From positions 23,730,798 to 23,794,797 of the forward strand of contig OZ024744.1 of the NCBI GenBank assembly GCA_964016885.1: a DNA stretch of 64,000 nt. Direction: 5' to 3'. Under the pieces are notes generated by a model. The model saw nothing but the letters and a program-made list of their open reading frames with translations, was not told the DNA's origin and searched no databases. Shown piece by piece: positions 26,801-40,800 of this stretch. The position numbers were made by a program, and so were the translations under genes. The stretch is from Eledone cirrhosa (taxonomy: Eukaryota > Mollusca > Cephalopoda > Octopoda > Eledonidae). Numbering within the stretch: position 1 is the stretch's first letter; each line of letters opens with the position of its first letter.

Positions 26801-28012
26801 TTTAACAACAGCTGATTCTTAAGATAAAACTCGTTTTAACAACAGTTGAATCTTAAGAACGTACTCGTTTTAACAACAGCTGAATCTTAAGATAAAACTC
26901 GTTTTAACAACAGTTGAATCTTAAGATAAAATTCGTTTTAACAACAGCTGAATCTTAAGATAAAACTCGTTTTACAACAGTTGAATCTTAAGAACTGACT
27001 CGTTTTAATAACAGTTGAATCTTAAGTACTGACTCGTTTTATCAACAGTTCAACCTTACGAACTGACTCATTTTAACAACAGTTGAATCTTCAAATAAAA
27101 CTCGTTTTAACAGCAGTTGAATCTTCAAATAAAACTCGTTTTAACAACAGTTGAATCTTCAAATAAAACTCGTTTTAACAACAGTTGAATATTATGATAA
27201 AACTCATTTTAACAACAGTTGATTCTTAAGATAAAACTCGTTTTAACAACAGTTGAATCTTAAGAACTGACTCGTTTTAACAACAGTTGAATCTTAAGAA
27301 CTGACTCGTTTTATCAACAGTTCAACCTTAAGAACTGACTCGTTTTAACAACAGTTGAATCTTCAAATAAAACTCGTTTTAACAACAGTTGAATCTTAAG
27401 AACTGATTCGTTTTAACAACAGCTGAATCTTAAGATAAACTCGTTTTAACAACAGTTGAATCTTAAGAACTGACTCATTTTAACAACAGTTGAATCTTCA
27501 AATAAAACTCGTTTTAACAACAGTTGAATCTTAAGAACTGATTCGTTTTAACAACAGCTGAATCTTAAGATAAACTCGTTTTAACAACAGTTGAATCTTA
27601 AGAACTGACTCGTTTTATCAACAGTTCAACCTTAATAACTGACTCGTTTTAACTACAGTTGAATCTTCAAATTAAACTCGTTTTAACAACAGTTGAATCA
27701 TCAGAACTGATTCGTTTTAACAACAGTTGAATCTTAAGATAAAACTCGTTTTAACAACAGTTGAATCTTAAGAACTGACTCGTTTTAATAACAGTTGAAT
27801 CTTAAGATAAAACTCGTTTTAACAACAGTTGAATCTTAAGAACTGACTCGTTTTAACAACAGCTGAATCTTAAGATAAAACTCGTTTTAACGACAGTTGA
27901 ATATTAAGAACTGACTCGTTTTATCAACAGTTCAACCTTAAGAACTGACTCATTTTAACAACAGTTGAATCTTCAAATAAAACTCGTTTTAACAACAGTT
28001 GAATCTTAAGAA
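23872..28012 (+). repeat. 4,141-bp tandem duplication, second copy
   Basis: This is the second copy of the duplicated block. The one substitution I noticed is GAATCG near 25,742 where the first copy has GACTCG near 21,601. Beyond about 28.01 kb the similarity ends: the first copy continues GTATTAAC whereas this one continues with the GTTTTAAC form and then a CAGCTGCATC monomer. Confidence 0.86.
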
Positions 28013-31000
28013 CTGATTCGTTTTAACAACAGCTGAATCTTAAGATAAACTCGTTTTAACAACAGTTGAATCTTAAGATAAACCTCGTTTTAACAACATT
28101 TGAATCTTAAGAACTGACTCGTTTTAACAACAGCTGCATCTTAAGATAAAACTCGTTTTAACAACTGTTGAATCTTAAGAACTGACTCGTTTTAACAACA
28201 GTTCAACCTGAAGAACTGACTCGTTTTAACAACAGTTGAATCTTAAGAACTGACTCTTTTTATCAACAGTTCAACCTTAATAACTGACTCGTTTTAACAA
28301 CAGTTGAATCTTCAAATTAAACTCGTTTTAACAACAGTTGAATCTTAAGAACTGACTCGTTTTATCAACAGTTCAACCTTAAGAACTGACTCGTTTTAAC
28401 AACAGTTGAATCTTAAGATAAAACTCGTTTTAACAACAGTTGAATCTTAAGATAAAACTCGTTTTAACAACAGTTGAATCTTAAGAACTGACTCGTTTTA
28501 ACAATAGCTGAATCTTAAGATGAAACTCGTTTTAACGACAGTTGAATCTTAAGAACTGACTCGTTTTATCAACAGTTCAACCTTAAGAACTGACTCATTT
28601 TAACAACAGTTGAATCTTCAAATAAAACTCGTTTTAACAACAGTTGAATCTTAAGAACTGATTCGTTTTAACAACAGCTGAATCTTAAGATTAACTCGTT
28701 TTAACAACAGTTTGAATCATAAGAACTGATTCGTTTTAACAACAGTTGAATCTTAAATAAAACTCGTTTTAACAACAGTTGAATCTTAAGAACTGACTCG
28801 TTTTAACAACAGTTGAATCTTAAGAACTGACTGGTTTTAACAACAGATGAATCTTAAGAACTGACGCGTTTTAACAACAGTTCAACCTTAAGAACTGACT
28901 CGTTTTAACAACAGTTGAATCTTAAGATAAAACTCGTTTTATCAACAGTTGAATCTTAAGAAATGACTCGTTTTAATAACAGTTGAATCTTAAGAACTGA
29001 CTCGTGTTAACAACAACTGTGTCTTAAGATAAAACTCGTTTTGACAAAAGTTGAATCTTAAGAACTGACTCGTTTTAACAACAGTTGAATCTTAAGATAT
29101 AACTCGTTTTAACAACAGTTGAATCTTAAGAACTGACTCGTTTTATCAACAGTTCAACCTTAAGCACTGACTCGTTTTAACAACAGTTGAATCTTCAAAT
29201 AAAACTCGTTTTAACAACAGTTGAATCTTAAGAACTGACTCGTTTTAACAACAGTTGAATCTTAACATAAAACTCGTTTTAACAACAGTTGAATCTTAAG
29301 AACTGACTCGTTTTAACAACAGCTGAATCTTAAGATAAAACTCGTTTTAACGACAGTTGAATCTTAAGAACTGACTCGTTTTATCAACAGTTCAACCTTA
29401 AGAACTGACTCACTTTAACAACAGTTGAATCTTCAAATAAAACTCGTTTTAACAACAGTTGAATCTTAAGAACTGCTTCGTTTTAACAACAGCTGAATCT
29501 TAAGATAAACTCGTTTTAACAACAGCTGAATCTTAAAATAAAACTCGTTTTAACAACAGTTGAATCTTAAGAACTGACTCGTTTTATCAACAGTTCAACC
29601 TGAAGAACTGACTCGTTTTAACAACAGTTGAATCTTCAAATAAAACTCGTTTTAACAACAGTTGAATCTTAAGAACTGACTCGTTTTAACAACAGGTGAA
29701 TCTTAAGAACTGACTGGTTTTAACAACAGTTGAATCTTAAATAAAACTCGTTTTAACAAAGGTTGAATATTAAGAACTGACTCGTTTTAAACAACAGTTG
29801 AATCTTAAGATAAAATTCGTTTTAACAACAGTTGAATCTTAAGAACTGATTCGTTTTAACAACAGTTCAACCTAAGAACAGACTCGTTTTAACAACAGTT
29901 GAATCTTAAATAAAACTCGTTTTAACAACAGTTGAATCTTAAGAACTGACTCGTTTTAACAACAGTTGAATCTTAAGAACTGACTGGTTTTAACAACAGA
30001 TGAATCTTAAGAACTGACTCCTTTTAACAACAGTTCAACCTTAAGAACTGACTCGTTTTAACAACAGTTGAATCTTAAGATAAAACTCGTTTTATCAACA
30101 GTTGAACCTTAAGAAATGACTCGTTTTAATAACAGTTGAATCTTAAGAACTGACTCGTTTTAACAACAGTTCAACCTTAAGAAGTGAATCATTTTAACAA
30201 CAGTTGAATCTTAAGAACTGACTCGTGTTAACAACAATTGTATCTTAAGATAAAACTCGTTTTAACAAAAGTTGAATCTTAAGAACTGACTCGTTTTAAC
30301 AACAGCTGAATCTTAAGATAAAACTCGTTTTAACAACAGTTGAATCTTAAGAACTGACTCGTTTTATCAACAGTTCAACCTTAAGCACTGACTCGTTTTA
30401 ACAACAGTTGAATCTTCAAATAAAACTCGTTTTAAAAACAGTTGAATCTTAAGAACTGACTCGTTTTAACAACAGTTGAATCTTAACATAAAACTCGTTT
30501 TAACAACAGTTGAATCTTAAGAACTGACTCGTTTTAACAACAGCTGAATCTTAAGATAAAACTCGTTTTAACGACAGTTGAATCTTAAGAACTGACTCGT
30601 TTTATCAACAGTTCAACCTTAAGAACTGACTCATTTTAACAACAGTTGAATCTTCAAATAAAACTCGTTTTAACAACAGTTGAATCTTAAGAACTGATTC
30701 GTTTTAACAACAGCTGAATCTTAAGATAAACTCGTTTTAACAACAGTTGAACCTTAAGATAAACCTCGTTTTAACAACATTTGAATCTTAAGAACTGACT
30801 CGTTTTAACAACAGCTGCATCTTAAAATAAAACTCGTTTTAACAACAGTTGAATCTTAAGAACTGACTCGTTTTAACAACAGTTGAATCTTAAGAACTGA
30901 CTGGTTTTAACAACAGATGAATCTTAAGAACTGACTCGTTTTAACAACAGTTCAACCTTGAGAACTGAATAGTTTTAACAACAGTTGAATCTCAAGAACT

Positions 31001-31300
31001 GACTCGTTTTAACAACAGATGAATCTTGAGATAAAACTCGTTTTAACAACAGTTGAATCCTAAGAAATAACTCGTTTTAATAACAGTTGAATCTTAAGAA
31101 CTGACTCGTTTTAACAACAGTTCAACCTGAAGAACTGACTCGTTGTAACAACAGTTGAAACTTCAAATAAAACTCGTTTTAACCACAGTTGAATCTTAAG
31201 AACTGAATCATTTTAACAACAGTTGAATCTTAAGAACTGACTCGTGTTAACAACAATTGAATCTTAAGATAAAACTCGTTTTAACAAAAGTTGAATCTTA
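28013..31300 (+). repeat. Transition zone between the two HOR families
   Basis: The stretch is still all 34-bp monomers in the same orientation but with weak higher-order order and many private variants, for example GACTCTTTTTATC near 28.25 kb, CTGACGCG near 28.86 kb, ACAGTTTGAATC (one extra T) near 28.71 kb, and monomers with GAATCTTAAATAAAAC that lost two bases. Variants typical of domain III first appear here, such as CTCGTGTTAACAACAA near 29.0 and 30.2 kb and AAGAAATGACTCG. No gene or inserted element is visible. Confidence 0.8.
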
Positions 31301-32460
31301 AGAACTGACTCGTTTTAACAACAGTTCAACCTTAAGAACTGACTAGTTTTAACAAAAAGTTTAATGTTAGAATAAAATTCGTTTTAAAAACAGTTGAATC
31401 TTAAGAACTGACTCGTTTTAACAAAAGTTGAATCTTACGAACTGACTCGTTTTAACAATAGTTGTCTCTTAAGATAAAACTCGTTTTAACAACAGTTGAA
31501 TTTTAAAACTGACTCGTTTTAACAACAGTTCAAACTTAAGAACTGATTCGTTTTAACAACAGTTGAATCTTAAAATAAAATTCGTTTAACAACAGTTGAA
31601 TCTTAAGGACTGGCTCGTTTTAACATCACATGTATATTATGATAAAACTCCTTTTAACAACAGCTGTATCTTAAGAACTGACTCGATATAACAACAGTTG
31701 AATCTTAAGAACTACCTCGTTTTAACAACATTTGAATCTTAAGAACTGACTCGTTTTAACAACAGTTCAATCTTAAGATAAAACTGATTATAACAACAGT
31801 TGCATCTTAAGAACTGACTTGTTTTAACAACAGTTGAATCTGAAGAACTGACTCGTTTTAACAACAGTTGAATCTGAAGATAAAACTCGTTTAACAACAG
31901 TTGAATCTTAAGAACTGACTCGTTTTAACGACAGATGAATCTTATGATAAAACTCGTTTTAACAACAATTGAATCTTAAGAACTGATTCGTTTTAACAAC
32001 AGTTGAATCATAAGATAAAACTAGTTTTAACAACAGTTGAATCTTAAGAACTGACTCGTTTTAACAACAGTTGAAACTTCAAATAAAACTCGTTTTAACA
32101 ACAGTTGAATCTTAAGAACTGACTCATTTTAACAACATTTCACTCTTAAGAACTGATTCGTTTTAACAACAGTTGAATCTTAAGATAAAATTCGTTTTAT
32201 CAACAGTTGAATCTTAAGAAATGACTCGTTTTAATAACAGTTGAATCTTAAGAACTGACTCGTTTTAACAACAGTTCAACCTTAAGAACTGACTCGTTGT
32301 AACAACAGTTGAAACTTCAAATAAAACTCGTTTTAACCACAGTTGAATCTTAAGAACTGAATCATTTTAACAACAGTTGAATCTTAAGAACTGACTCGTG
32401 TTAACAACAATTGTATCTTAAGATAAAACTCGTTTTAACAAAAGTTGAATCTTAAGAACT
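31301..32460 (+). repeat. First domain III-type block
   Basis: This block shows the first ACATCACATG marker monomer (31,623, here with CTCCTTTT), preceded by the ACAATAGTTGTCTC monomer and followed by CTCGATATAAC and CTGATTATAAC monomers. That order is the signature of domain III. The copy differs from the later ones at many positions and may represent an older or peripheral version of the family. Confidence 0.8.
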
Positions 32461-33950
32461 GACTCGTTTTAACAACAGCTGAATCTTAAGATAAAACTCG
32501 TTTTACAACAGTTGAATCTTAAGAACTGACTCGTTTTATCAACAGTTCAACCTTAAGAACTGACTCATCTTAACAACAGTTGAATCTTCAAATAAAACTC
32601 GTTTTAACAACAGTTGAATCTTAAGAACTGATTCGTTTTAACAACAGCTGAATCTTAAGATAAAACTCGTTTTAACAACAGTTGAATCTTAAGATAAACC
32701 TCGTTTTAACAACATTTGAATCTTAAAAACTGACTCGTTTTAACAACAGCTGAATCTTAAGAACTGTCTCGTTTTATCAACAGTTCAACCTTAAGAACTG
32801 ACTCGTTTTAACAACAGTTGAATCTTCAACTAAAACTCGTTTTAACAACAGTTGAATCTTCAAATAAAACTCGTTTTAACAACAGTTGAATATTATGATA
32901 AAACTCATTTTAACAACAGTTGATTCTTAAGATAAAACTCGTTTTAACAACAGTTGAATCTTAAGAACTGACTCGTTTTAACAACAGTTGAATCTTAAGA
33001 ACTGACTCGTTTTATCAACAGTTCAACCTTAAGAACTGACTCGTTTTAACAACAGTTGAATCTTCAAATAAAACTCGTTTTAACAACAGTTGAATCTTAA
33101 CAACTCACTCGTTTTAACAACAGTTGAATCTTAAGATAAAACTCGTTTTAACAACAGTTGAGTCTTAAGAACTGACTCGTTTTATCAACAGTTCAACCTT
33201 AATAACTGACTCGTTTTAACAACAGTTGAATCTTCAAATTAAACTCGTTTTAAGAACAGTTGAATCATAAGAATTGATTCGTTTTAACAACAGTTGAATC
33301 TTAAGATAAAACTCGTTTTAACAACAGTTGAATCTTAAGAACTGACTCGTTTTAATAACAGTTGAATCTTAACATAAAACTCGTTTTACCAACAGTTGAA
33401 TCTTAAGAACTGACTCGTTTTAACAACAGCTGAATTTTAAGATAAAACTCGTTTTAACGACAGTTGAATCTTAAGAACTGACTCGTTTTATCAACAGTTC
33501 AACCTTAAGAACTGATTCATTTTAACAACAGTTGAATCTTCAAATAAAACTCGTTTTAACAACAGTTGAATCTTAAGAACTGATTCGTTTTAACAACAGC
33601 TGAATTTTAAGATAAAACTCGTTTTAACGACAGTTGAATCTTAAGAACTGACTCGTTTTATCAACAGTTCAACCTTAAGAACTGACTCATTTTAACAACA
33701 GTTGAATCTTCAAATAAAACTCGTTTTAACAACAGTTGAATCTTAAGAACTGATTCGTTTTAACAACAGCTGAATCTTAAGATAAACTCGTTTTAACAAC
33801 AGTTGAATCTTAAGAACTGGTTCGTTTTAACAACAGCTGAATCTTAAGATAAACTCGTTTTAACAACAGTTGAATCTTAAGATAAACCTCGTTTTAACAA
33901 CATTTGAATCTTAAGAACTGACTCGTTTTAACAACAGCTGCATCTTAAGA
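32461..33950 (+). repeat. Island of domain I-type monomers
   Basis: Within domain III-like surroundings this stretch has domain I hallmarks: TATCAACAGTTCAACC C monomers followed by D, an E monomer at 32,879-32,912 followed by GATTCTTAAG, and F-H-G near 33.77-33.93 kb followed by CAGCTGCATC. It also contains an internal repeat: the CAGCTGAATTTTAAG to CTCATTTT block occurs twice, about 180 bp apart (near 33.43 and 33.6 kb). Confidence 0.78.
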
Positions 33951-36900
33951 TAAAATTCGTTTTAACAACAGTTGAATCTTAAGAACTGATTCGTTTTAAC
34001 AACAGTTCAACCTAAGAACAGACTCGTTTTAACAACAGTTGAATCTTAAATAAAACTCGTTTTAACAACAGTTGAATCTTAAGAACTGACTCGTTTTAAC
34101 AACAGTTGAATCTTAAGAACTGACTGGTTTTAACAACAGATTAATCTTGAGATAAAACTCGTTTTAACAACAGTTGAATCTTAAGAAATGACTCGTTTTA
34201 ATAACAGTTGAATCTTAAGAACTGACTCGTTTTAACAACAGTTCAACCTGAAGAACTGACTCGTTGTAACAACAGTTGAAACTTCAAATAAAACTCGTTT
34301 AACCACAGTTGAATCTTAAGAACTGACTCGTTTTAACAACAGTTCAACCTTAAGAACTGACTAGTTTTAACAACAGTTGAATCTCAAGACCTGACTCGTT
34401 TTAACAACAGATGAATCTTGAGATAAAACTCGTTTTAACAACAGTTGAATCTTAAGAAATGACTCGTTTTAATAACAGTTGAATCTTAAGAACTGACTCG
34501 TTTTAACAACAGTTCAACCTGAAGAACTGACTCGTTGTAACAACAGTTGAAACTTCAAATAAAACTCGTTTTAACCACAGTTGAATCTTAAGAACTGAAT
34601 CATTTTAACAACAGTTGAATCTTAAGAACTGACTCGCGTTAACAACAATTGAATCTTAAGATAACACTCGTTTTAACAAAAGTTGAATCTTAAGAACTGA
34701 CTCGTTTTAACAACAGTTCAACCTTAAGAACTGACTAGTTTTAACAACAGTTTAATCTTAGAATAAAATTCGTTTTAACAACAGTTGAATCTTAAGAACT
34801 GACTCGTTTTAACAAAAGTTGAATCTTACGAACTGACTCGTTTTAACAATAGTTGTCTCTTTAGATAAAACTCGTTTTAACAACAGCTGTATCTTAAGAA
34901 CTGACTCGATATAACAACAGTTGAATGTTAAGAACTGACTCGTTTTAACAACAGTTCAATCTTAAGATAAAACTGATTATAACAACAGTTGCATCTTAAG
35001 AACTGACTTGTTTTAACAACAGTTAAATCTGAAGAACTGACTCGTTTTAACAACAGTTGAATCTGAAGATAAAACTCGTTTAACAACAGTTGAATCTTAA
35101 GAACTGACTCGTTTTAACGACAGATGAATCTTATGATAAAACTCGTTTTAACAACAATTGAATCTTAAGAACTGATTCGTTTTAACAACAGTTGAATCTT
35201 AAGATAAAACTAGTTTTAACAACAGTTGAATCTTAAGATAAAACTAGTTTTAACAACAGTTGAATCTTAAGAACTGACTCGTTTTAACAACAGTTGAAAC
35301 TTCAAATAAAACTCGTTTTAACAACAGTTGAATCTTAAGAACTGACTCATTTTAACAACAGTTCAATCTTAAGAACTGACTGGTTTTAACAACAGATGAA
35401 TCTTAAGAACTGACTGGTTTTAACAACAGTTCAACCTTAAGAACAGACTAGTTTTAACAACAGTTGAATCTCAAGAACTGACTCGTTTTAACAACAGTTG
35501 AATCTTAAGATAAAACTCGTTTTAACAACAGTTGAATCTTAAGAAATGACTCGTTTTAATAACAGTTGAATCTTAAGAACTGACTCGTTTTAACAAAAGC
35601 TGAATCTTAAGATAAAACTCGTTTTAACAACAGTTGAATCTTAAGAACTGACTCGTTTTATCAACAGTTCAACCTTAAGCACTGACTCGTTTTAACAACA
35701 GTTGAATCTTCAAATAAAACTCGTTTTAATAACAGTTGAATCTTAAGAACTGACTCGTTGTAACAACAGTTGAAACTTCAAATAAAACTCGTTTTAACCA
35801 CAGTTGAATCTTAAGAACTGAATCAATTTAACAACAGTTGAATCTTAAGAACTGACTCGTGTTAACAACAATTGAATCTTAAGATAAAACTCGTTTTAAC
35901 AAAAGTTGAATCTTAAGAACTGACTCGTTTTAACAAAAGCTGAATCTTAAGATAAAACTCGTTTTAACAACAGTTGAATCTTAAGAACTGACTCGTTTTA
36001 TCAACAGTTCAACCTTAAGCACTGACTCGTTTTAACAACAGTTGAATCTTCAAATAAAACTCGTTTTAATAACAGTTGAATCTTAAGAACTGACTCGTTT
36101 TAACAACAGTTGAATCTTAAGATGAAACTCGTTTTAAAAACAGTTGAATCTTAAGAACTGACTCATTTTAACAACAGTTGAATCTTAAGAACTGACTCGT
36201 TTTAACAACATTTCAACCTTAAGAACTGACTCGTTTTAACAACAGTTGAATCTTCAAATAAAACTCGTTTTAACTACAGTTGAATCTTAAGAACTGACTC
36301 GTTTTAACAACAGTTGAATCTTAAGATAAAACTCGTTTTAACAACAGTTGAATCTTAAGAACTGACTCATTTTAACAACAGTTGAATCTTAAGAACTGAT
36401 TCGTTTTAACAACAGTTGAATCTTCAGATAAAACTCGTTTTAACTACAGTTGAATCTTAAGAACTGATTCGTTTTAACAACAGTTGAATCTTAAGATAAA
36501 ACTCGTTTTAACAACAGTTGAATCTTAAGAACTGACTCATTTTAACAACAGTTGAATCTTAAGAACTGATTCGTTTTAACAACAGTTGAAGCTTAAGATA
36601 AAACTCGTTTTAACAACAGTTGAATCTTAAGAACTGACTCGTTTTAACAACAGTTGAATCTTAAGAAATGACTCGTTTTATTAACAGTTGAATCTTAAGA
36701 ACTGACTCGTTTTATCAACAGTTCAACCTTAAGAACTGACTCATCTTAACAACAGTTGAATCTTCAAATAAAACTCGTTTTAACAACAATTGAATCTTAA
36801 GAACTGATTCGTTTTAACAACAGCTGAATCTTAAGATAGAACTCGTTTTAACAACAGTTGAATCTTAAGATAAAATTCGTTTTAACAACAGTTGAATCTT

Positions 36901-37865
36901 AAGAACTGACTCATTTTAACGACAGCTGAATCTTTAGATAAAACTCGTTTTAACAACAGTTGAATCTTAAGAACTGACTCGTTTTATCAACAGTTCAACC
37001 TTAAGAACTGACTCGTTTTAACAACAGTTGAATCTTCAAATAAAACTCGTTTTAACTACAGTTGAATCTTAAGAACTGACTCGTTTTAACAACAGTTGAA
37101 TCTTAAGATAAATCGTTTTAACAACAGTTGTATCTTAAGAACTGACTCATTTTAACAACAGTTGAATCTTAAGATAAAACTCGTTTTAACAACAGTTGAA
37201 TCTTAAGAACTGACTCGTTTTAATAACAGTTGAATCTTCAAATAAAACTCGTTTCAACAACAGTTGAATCTTAAGATAAACTCGTTTTAACAACAGTTGA
37301 ATCTTAAGATAAACCTCGTTTTAACAACAGTTGAATCTTAAGAACTGACTCGTTTTAACAACAGCTGCATCTTAAGATAAAACTCGTTTTAACAACAGTT
37401 GAATCTTAAGAACTGACTCGTTTTATCAACAGTTCAACCTGAAGAACTTACTCGTTTTAACAACAGTTGAATCTTCAAATAAAACTCGTTTTAACAACAG
37501 CTGAATCTTAAGATAACACTCGTTTTAACAAAAGTTGAATCTTAAGAACTGACTCGTTTTAACAACAGTTCAACCTTAAGAACTGACTAGTTTTAACAAC
37601 AGTTTAATCTTAGAATAAAATTCGTTTTAACAACAGTTGAATCTTAAGAACTGACTCGTTTTAACAAAAGTTGAATCTTACGAACTGACTCGTTTTAACA
37701 ATAGTTGTCTCTTTAGATAAATCTCGTTTTAACAACAGTTGAATTTTAAAACTGACTCGTTTTAACAACAGTTCAAACTTAAGAACTGATTCGTTTTAAC
37801 AACAGTTTAATCTTAAAATAAAATTCGTTTAACAACAGTTGAATCTTAAGGACTGGCTCGTTTTA
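33951..37865 (+). repeat. Irregular domain III-type monomers without a marker
   Basis: This stretch contains domain III monomers in partly repeated order (the AAACTTCAAAT, AACCACAGTTG and GAATCA series occurs several times) but lacks the ACATCACATG monomer: near 34.88 kb the ACAATAGTTGTCTC monomer joins directly to CAGCTGTATC, skipping the monomers that separate them at 37.7-37.9 kb. The GAAGCTTAAG variant, a later HOR marker, first appears at 36,588. Confidence 0.75.
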
Positions 37866-37899
37866 ACATCACATGTATATTATGATAAAACTCGTTTTA
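37866..37899 (+). repeat. Domain III marker monomer (ACATCACATG type)
   Basis: This 34-bp monomer begins ACATCACATG and continues TATATTATGATAAAACTCG. It is the most diverged regular monomer of the window and occurs once per HOR block, at 31,623, 37,866, 40,917, 44,240, 46,446, 48,957, 50,551, 52,960, 54,962, 56,688, 58,690, 62,051 and 62,865. Its right half shares TATTATGATAAAACTC with variant E, which suggests descent from an E-like monomer. Confidence 0.92.
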
Positions 37900-40800
37900 A
37901 CAACAGCTGTATCTTAAGAACTGACTCGATATGACAACAGTTGAATGTTAAGAACTGACTCGTTTTAACAACAGTTCAATCTTAAGATAAAACTGATTAT
38001 AACAACAGTTGCATCTTAAGAACTGACTTGTTTTAACAACAGTTAAATCTGAAGAACGGACTCGTTTTAACAACAGTTGAATCTGAAGATAAAACTCGTT
38101 TAACAACAGTTGAATCTTAAGAACTGACTCGTTTTAACGACAGATGAATCTTATGATAAAACTCGTTTTAACAACAATTGAATCTTAAGAACTGATTCGT
38201 TTTAACAACAGTTGAATCTTAAGATAAAACTAGTTTTAACAACAGTTGAATCTTAAGATAAAACTAGTTTTAACAACAGTTGAATCTTAAGAACTGACTC
38301 GTTTTAACAACAGTTGAAACTTCAAATAAAACTTGTTTTAACAACAGTTGAATCTTAAGAACTGACTCATTTTAACAACAGTTCAATCTTAAGAACTGAT
38401 TCGTTTTAACAACAGTTGAATCTTAAGATAAAACTAGTTTTAATAACTGTTGAATCTTAAGATAAAACTCGTTTTAACAAGAGTTGAATCTTAAGAACTG
38501 ACTCGTTTTAACAACAGTTGAATCTTAAATAAAACTCGTTTTAACAACAGTTGAATCTTAAGAACTGACTCGTTTTAACAACAGTTGAATCTTAAGAACT
38601 GACTGGTTTTAACAACAGTTCAACCTTAAGAACTGACTAGTTTTAACAACAGTTGAATCTCAAGAACTGACTCGTTTTAATAACAGTTGAATCTTAAGAT
38701 AAAACTCGTTTTAACAACAGTTGAATCTTAAGAAATGACTCGTTTTAATAACAGTTGAATCTTAAGAACTGACTCGTTTTAACAACAGTTCAACCTTAAG
38801 AACTGACTCGTTGTAACAACAGTTGAAACTTCAAATAAAACTCGTTTTAACCACAGTTGAATCTTAAGAACTGAATCAATTTAACAACAGTTGAATCTTA
38901 AGAACTGACTCGTGTTAACAACAATTGAATCTTAAGATAAAACTCGTTTTAACAACAGTTGAATCTTAAGAACTGACTCATTTTAACAACAGTTGAATCT
39001 TAAGAACTGATTCGTTTTAACAACAGTTGAATCTTAAGATAAAACTCGTTTTAACAACAGTTGAATCTTAAGAACTGACTCGTTTTAACAACAGTTCAAC
39101 CTTAAGAACTGACTCGTTTTAACAACAGTTGAATCTTCAAATAAAACTCGTTTTAACTACAGTTGAATCTTAAGAACTGACTCGTTTTAACAACAGTTGA
39201 ATCTTAAGATAAAACTCGTTTTAACAACAGTTGAATCTTAAGAACTGACTCATTTTAACAACAGTTGAATCTTAAGAACTGATTCGTTTTAACAACAGTT
39301 GAATCTTAAGATAAAACTCGTTTTAACAACAGTTGAATCTTAAGAACTGACTCATTTTAACAACAGTTGAATCTTAAGAACTGATTCGTTTTAACAACAG
39401 TTGAAGCTTAAGATAAAACTCGTTTTAACAACAGTTGAATCTTAAGAACTGACTCGTTTTAACAACAGTTGAATCTTAAGAAATGACTCGTTTTATTAAC
39501 AGTTGAATCTTAAGAACTGACTCGTTTTATCAACAGTTCAACCTTAAGAACTGACTCATCTTAACAACAGTTGAATCTTCAAATAAAACTCGTTTTAACA
39601 ACAATTGAATCTTAAGAACTGATTCGTTTTAACAACAGCTGAATCTTAAGATAGAACTCGTTTTAACAACAGTTGAATCTTAAGATAAAATTCGTTTTAA
39701 CAACAGTTGAATCTTAAGAACTGACTCATTTTAACGACAGCTGAATCTTTAGATAAAACTCGTTTTAACAACAGTTGAATCTTAAGAACTGACTCGTTTT
39801 ATCAACAGTTCAACCTTAAGAACTGACTCGTTTTAACAACAGTTGAATCCTCAAATAAAACTCGTTTTAACAACAGTTGAATCTTAAGAACTGACTCGTT
39901 TTAACAACAGTTGAATCTTAAGATAAATCGTTTTAACAACTGTTGTATCTTAAGAACTGACTCATTTTTACAACAGTTGAATCTTAAGATAAAACTCGTT
40001 TTAACAACAGTTGAATCTTAAGAACTGACTCGTTTTAACAACAGTTCAACCTTAAGAACTGACTCGTTTTAACAACAGTTGAATCTTCAAATAAAACTCG
40101 TTTTAACTACAGTTGAATCTTAAGAACTGACTCGTTTTAACAACAGTTGAATCTTAAGATGAATCGTTTTAACAACAGTTGTATCTTAAGAACTGACTCA
40201 TTTTAACAACAGTTGAATCTTAAGATAAAACTCGTTTTAACAACAGTTGAATCTTAAGAACTGACTCGTTTTAATAACAGTTGAATCTTCAAATAAAACT
40301 CGTTTCAACAACAGTTGAATCTTAAGATAAACTCGTTTTAACAACAGTTGAATCTTAAGATAAACCTCGTTTTAACAACATTTGAATCTTAAGAACTGAC
40401 TCGTTTTAACAACAGCTGCATCTTAAGATAAAACTCGTTTTAACAACAGTTGAATCTTAAGAACTGACTCGTTTTATCAACAGTTCAACCTGAAGAACTT
40501 ACTCGTTTTAACAACAGTTGAATCTTCAAATAAAACTCGTTTTAACAACAGCTGAATCTTAAGATAACACTCGTTCTAACAAAAGTTGAATCTTAAGAAC
40601 TGACTCGTTTTAACAACAGTTCAACCTTAAGAACTGACTAGTTTTAACAACAGTTTAATCTTAGAATAAAATTCGTTTTAACAACAGTTGAATCTTAAGA
40701 ACTGACTCGTTTTAACAAAAGTTGAATCTTACGAACTGACTCGTTTTAACAATAGTTGTCTCTTTAGATAAATCTCGTTTTAACAACAGTTGAATTTTAA

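Noticed and set aside
28013..31300. Decayed mobile element in the transition zone
   Set aside because: The zone is irregular in order but still made only of 34-bp monomers with point changes and small indels; no terminal repeats, target-site duplications or foreign sequence are visible.
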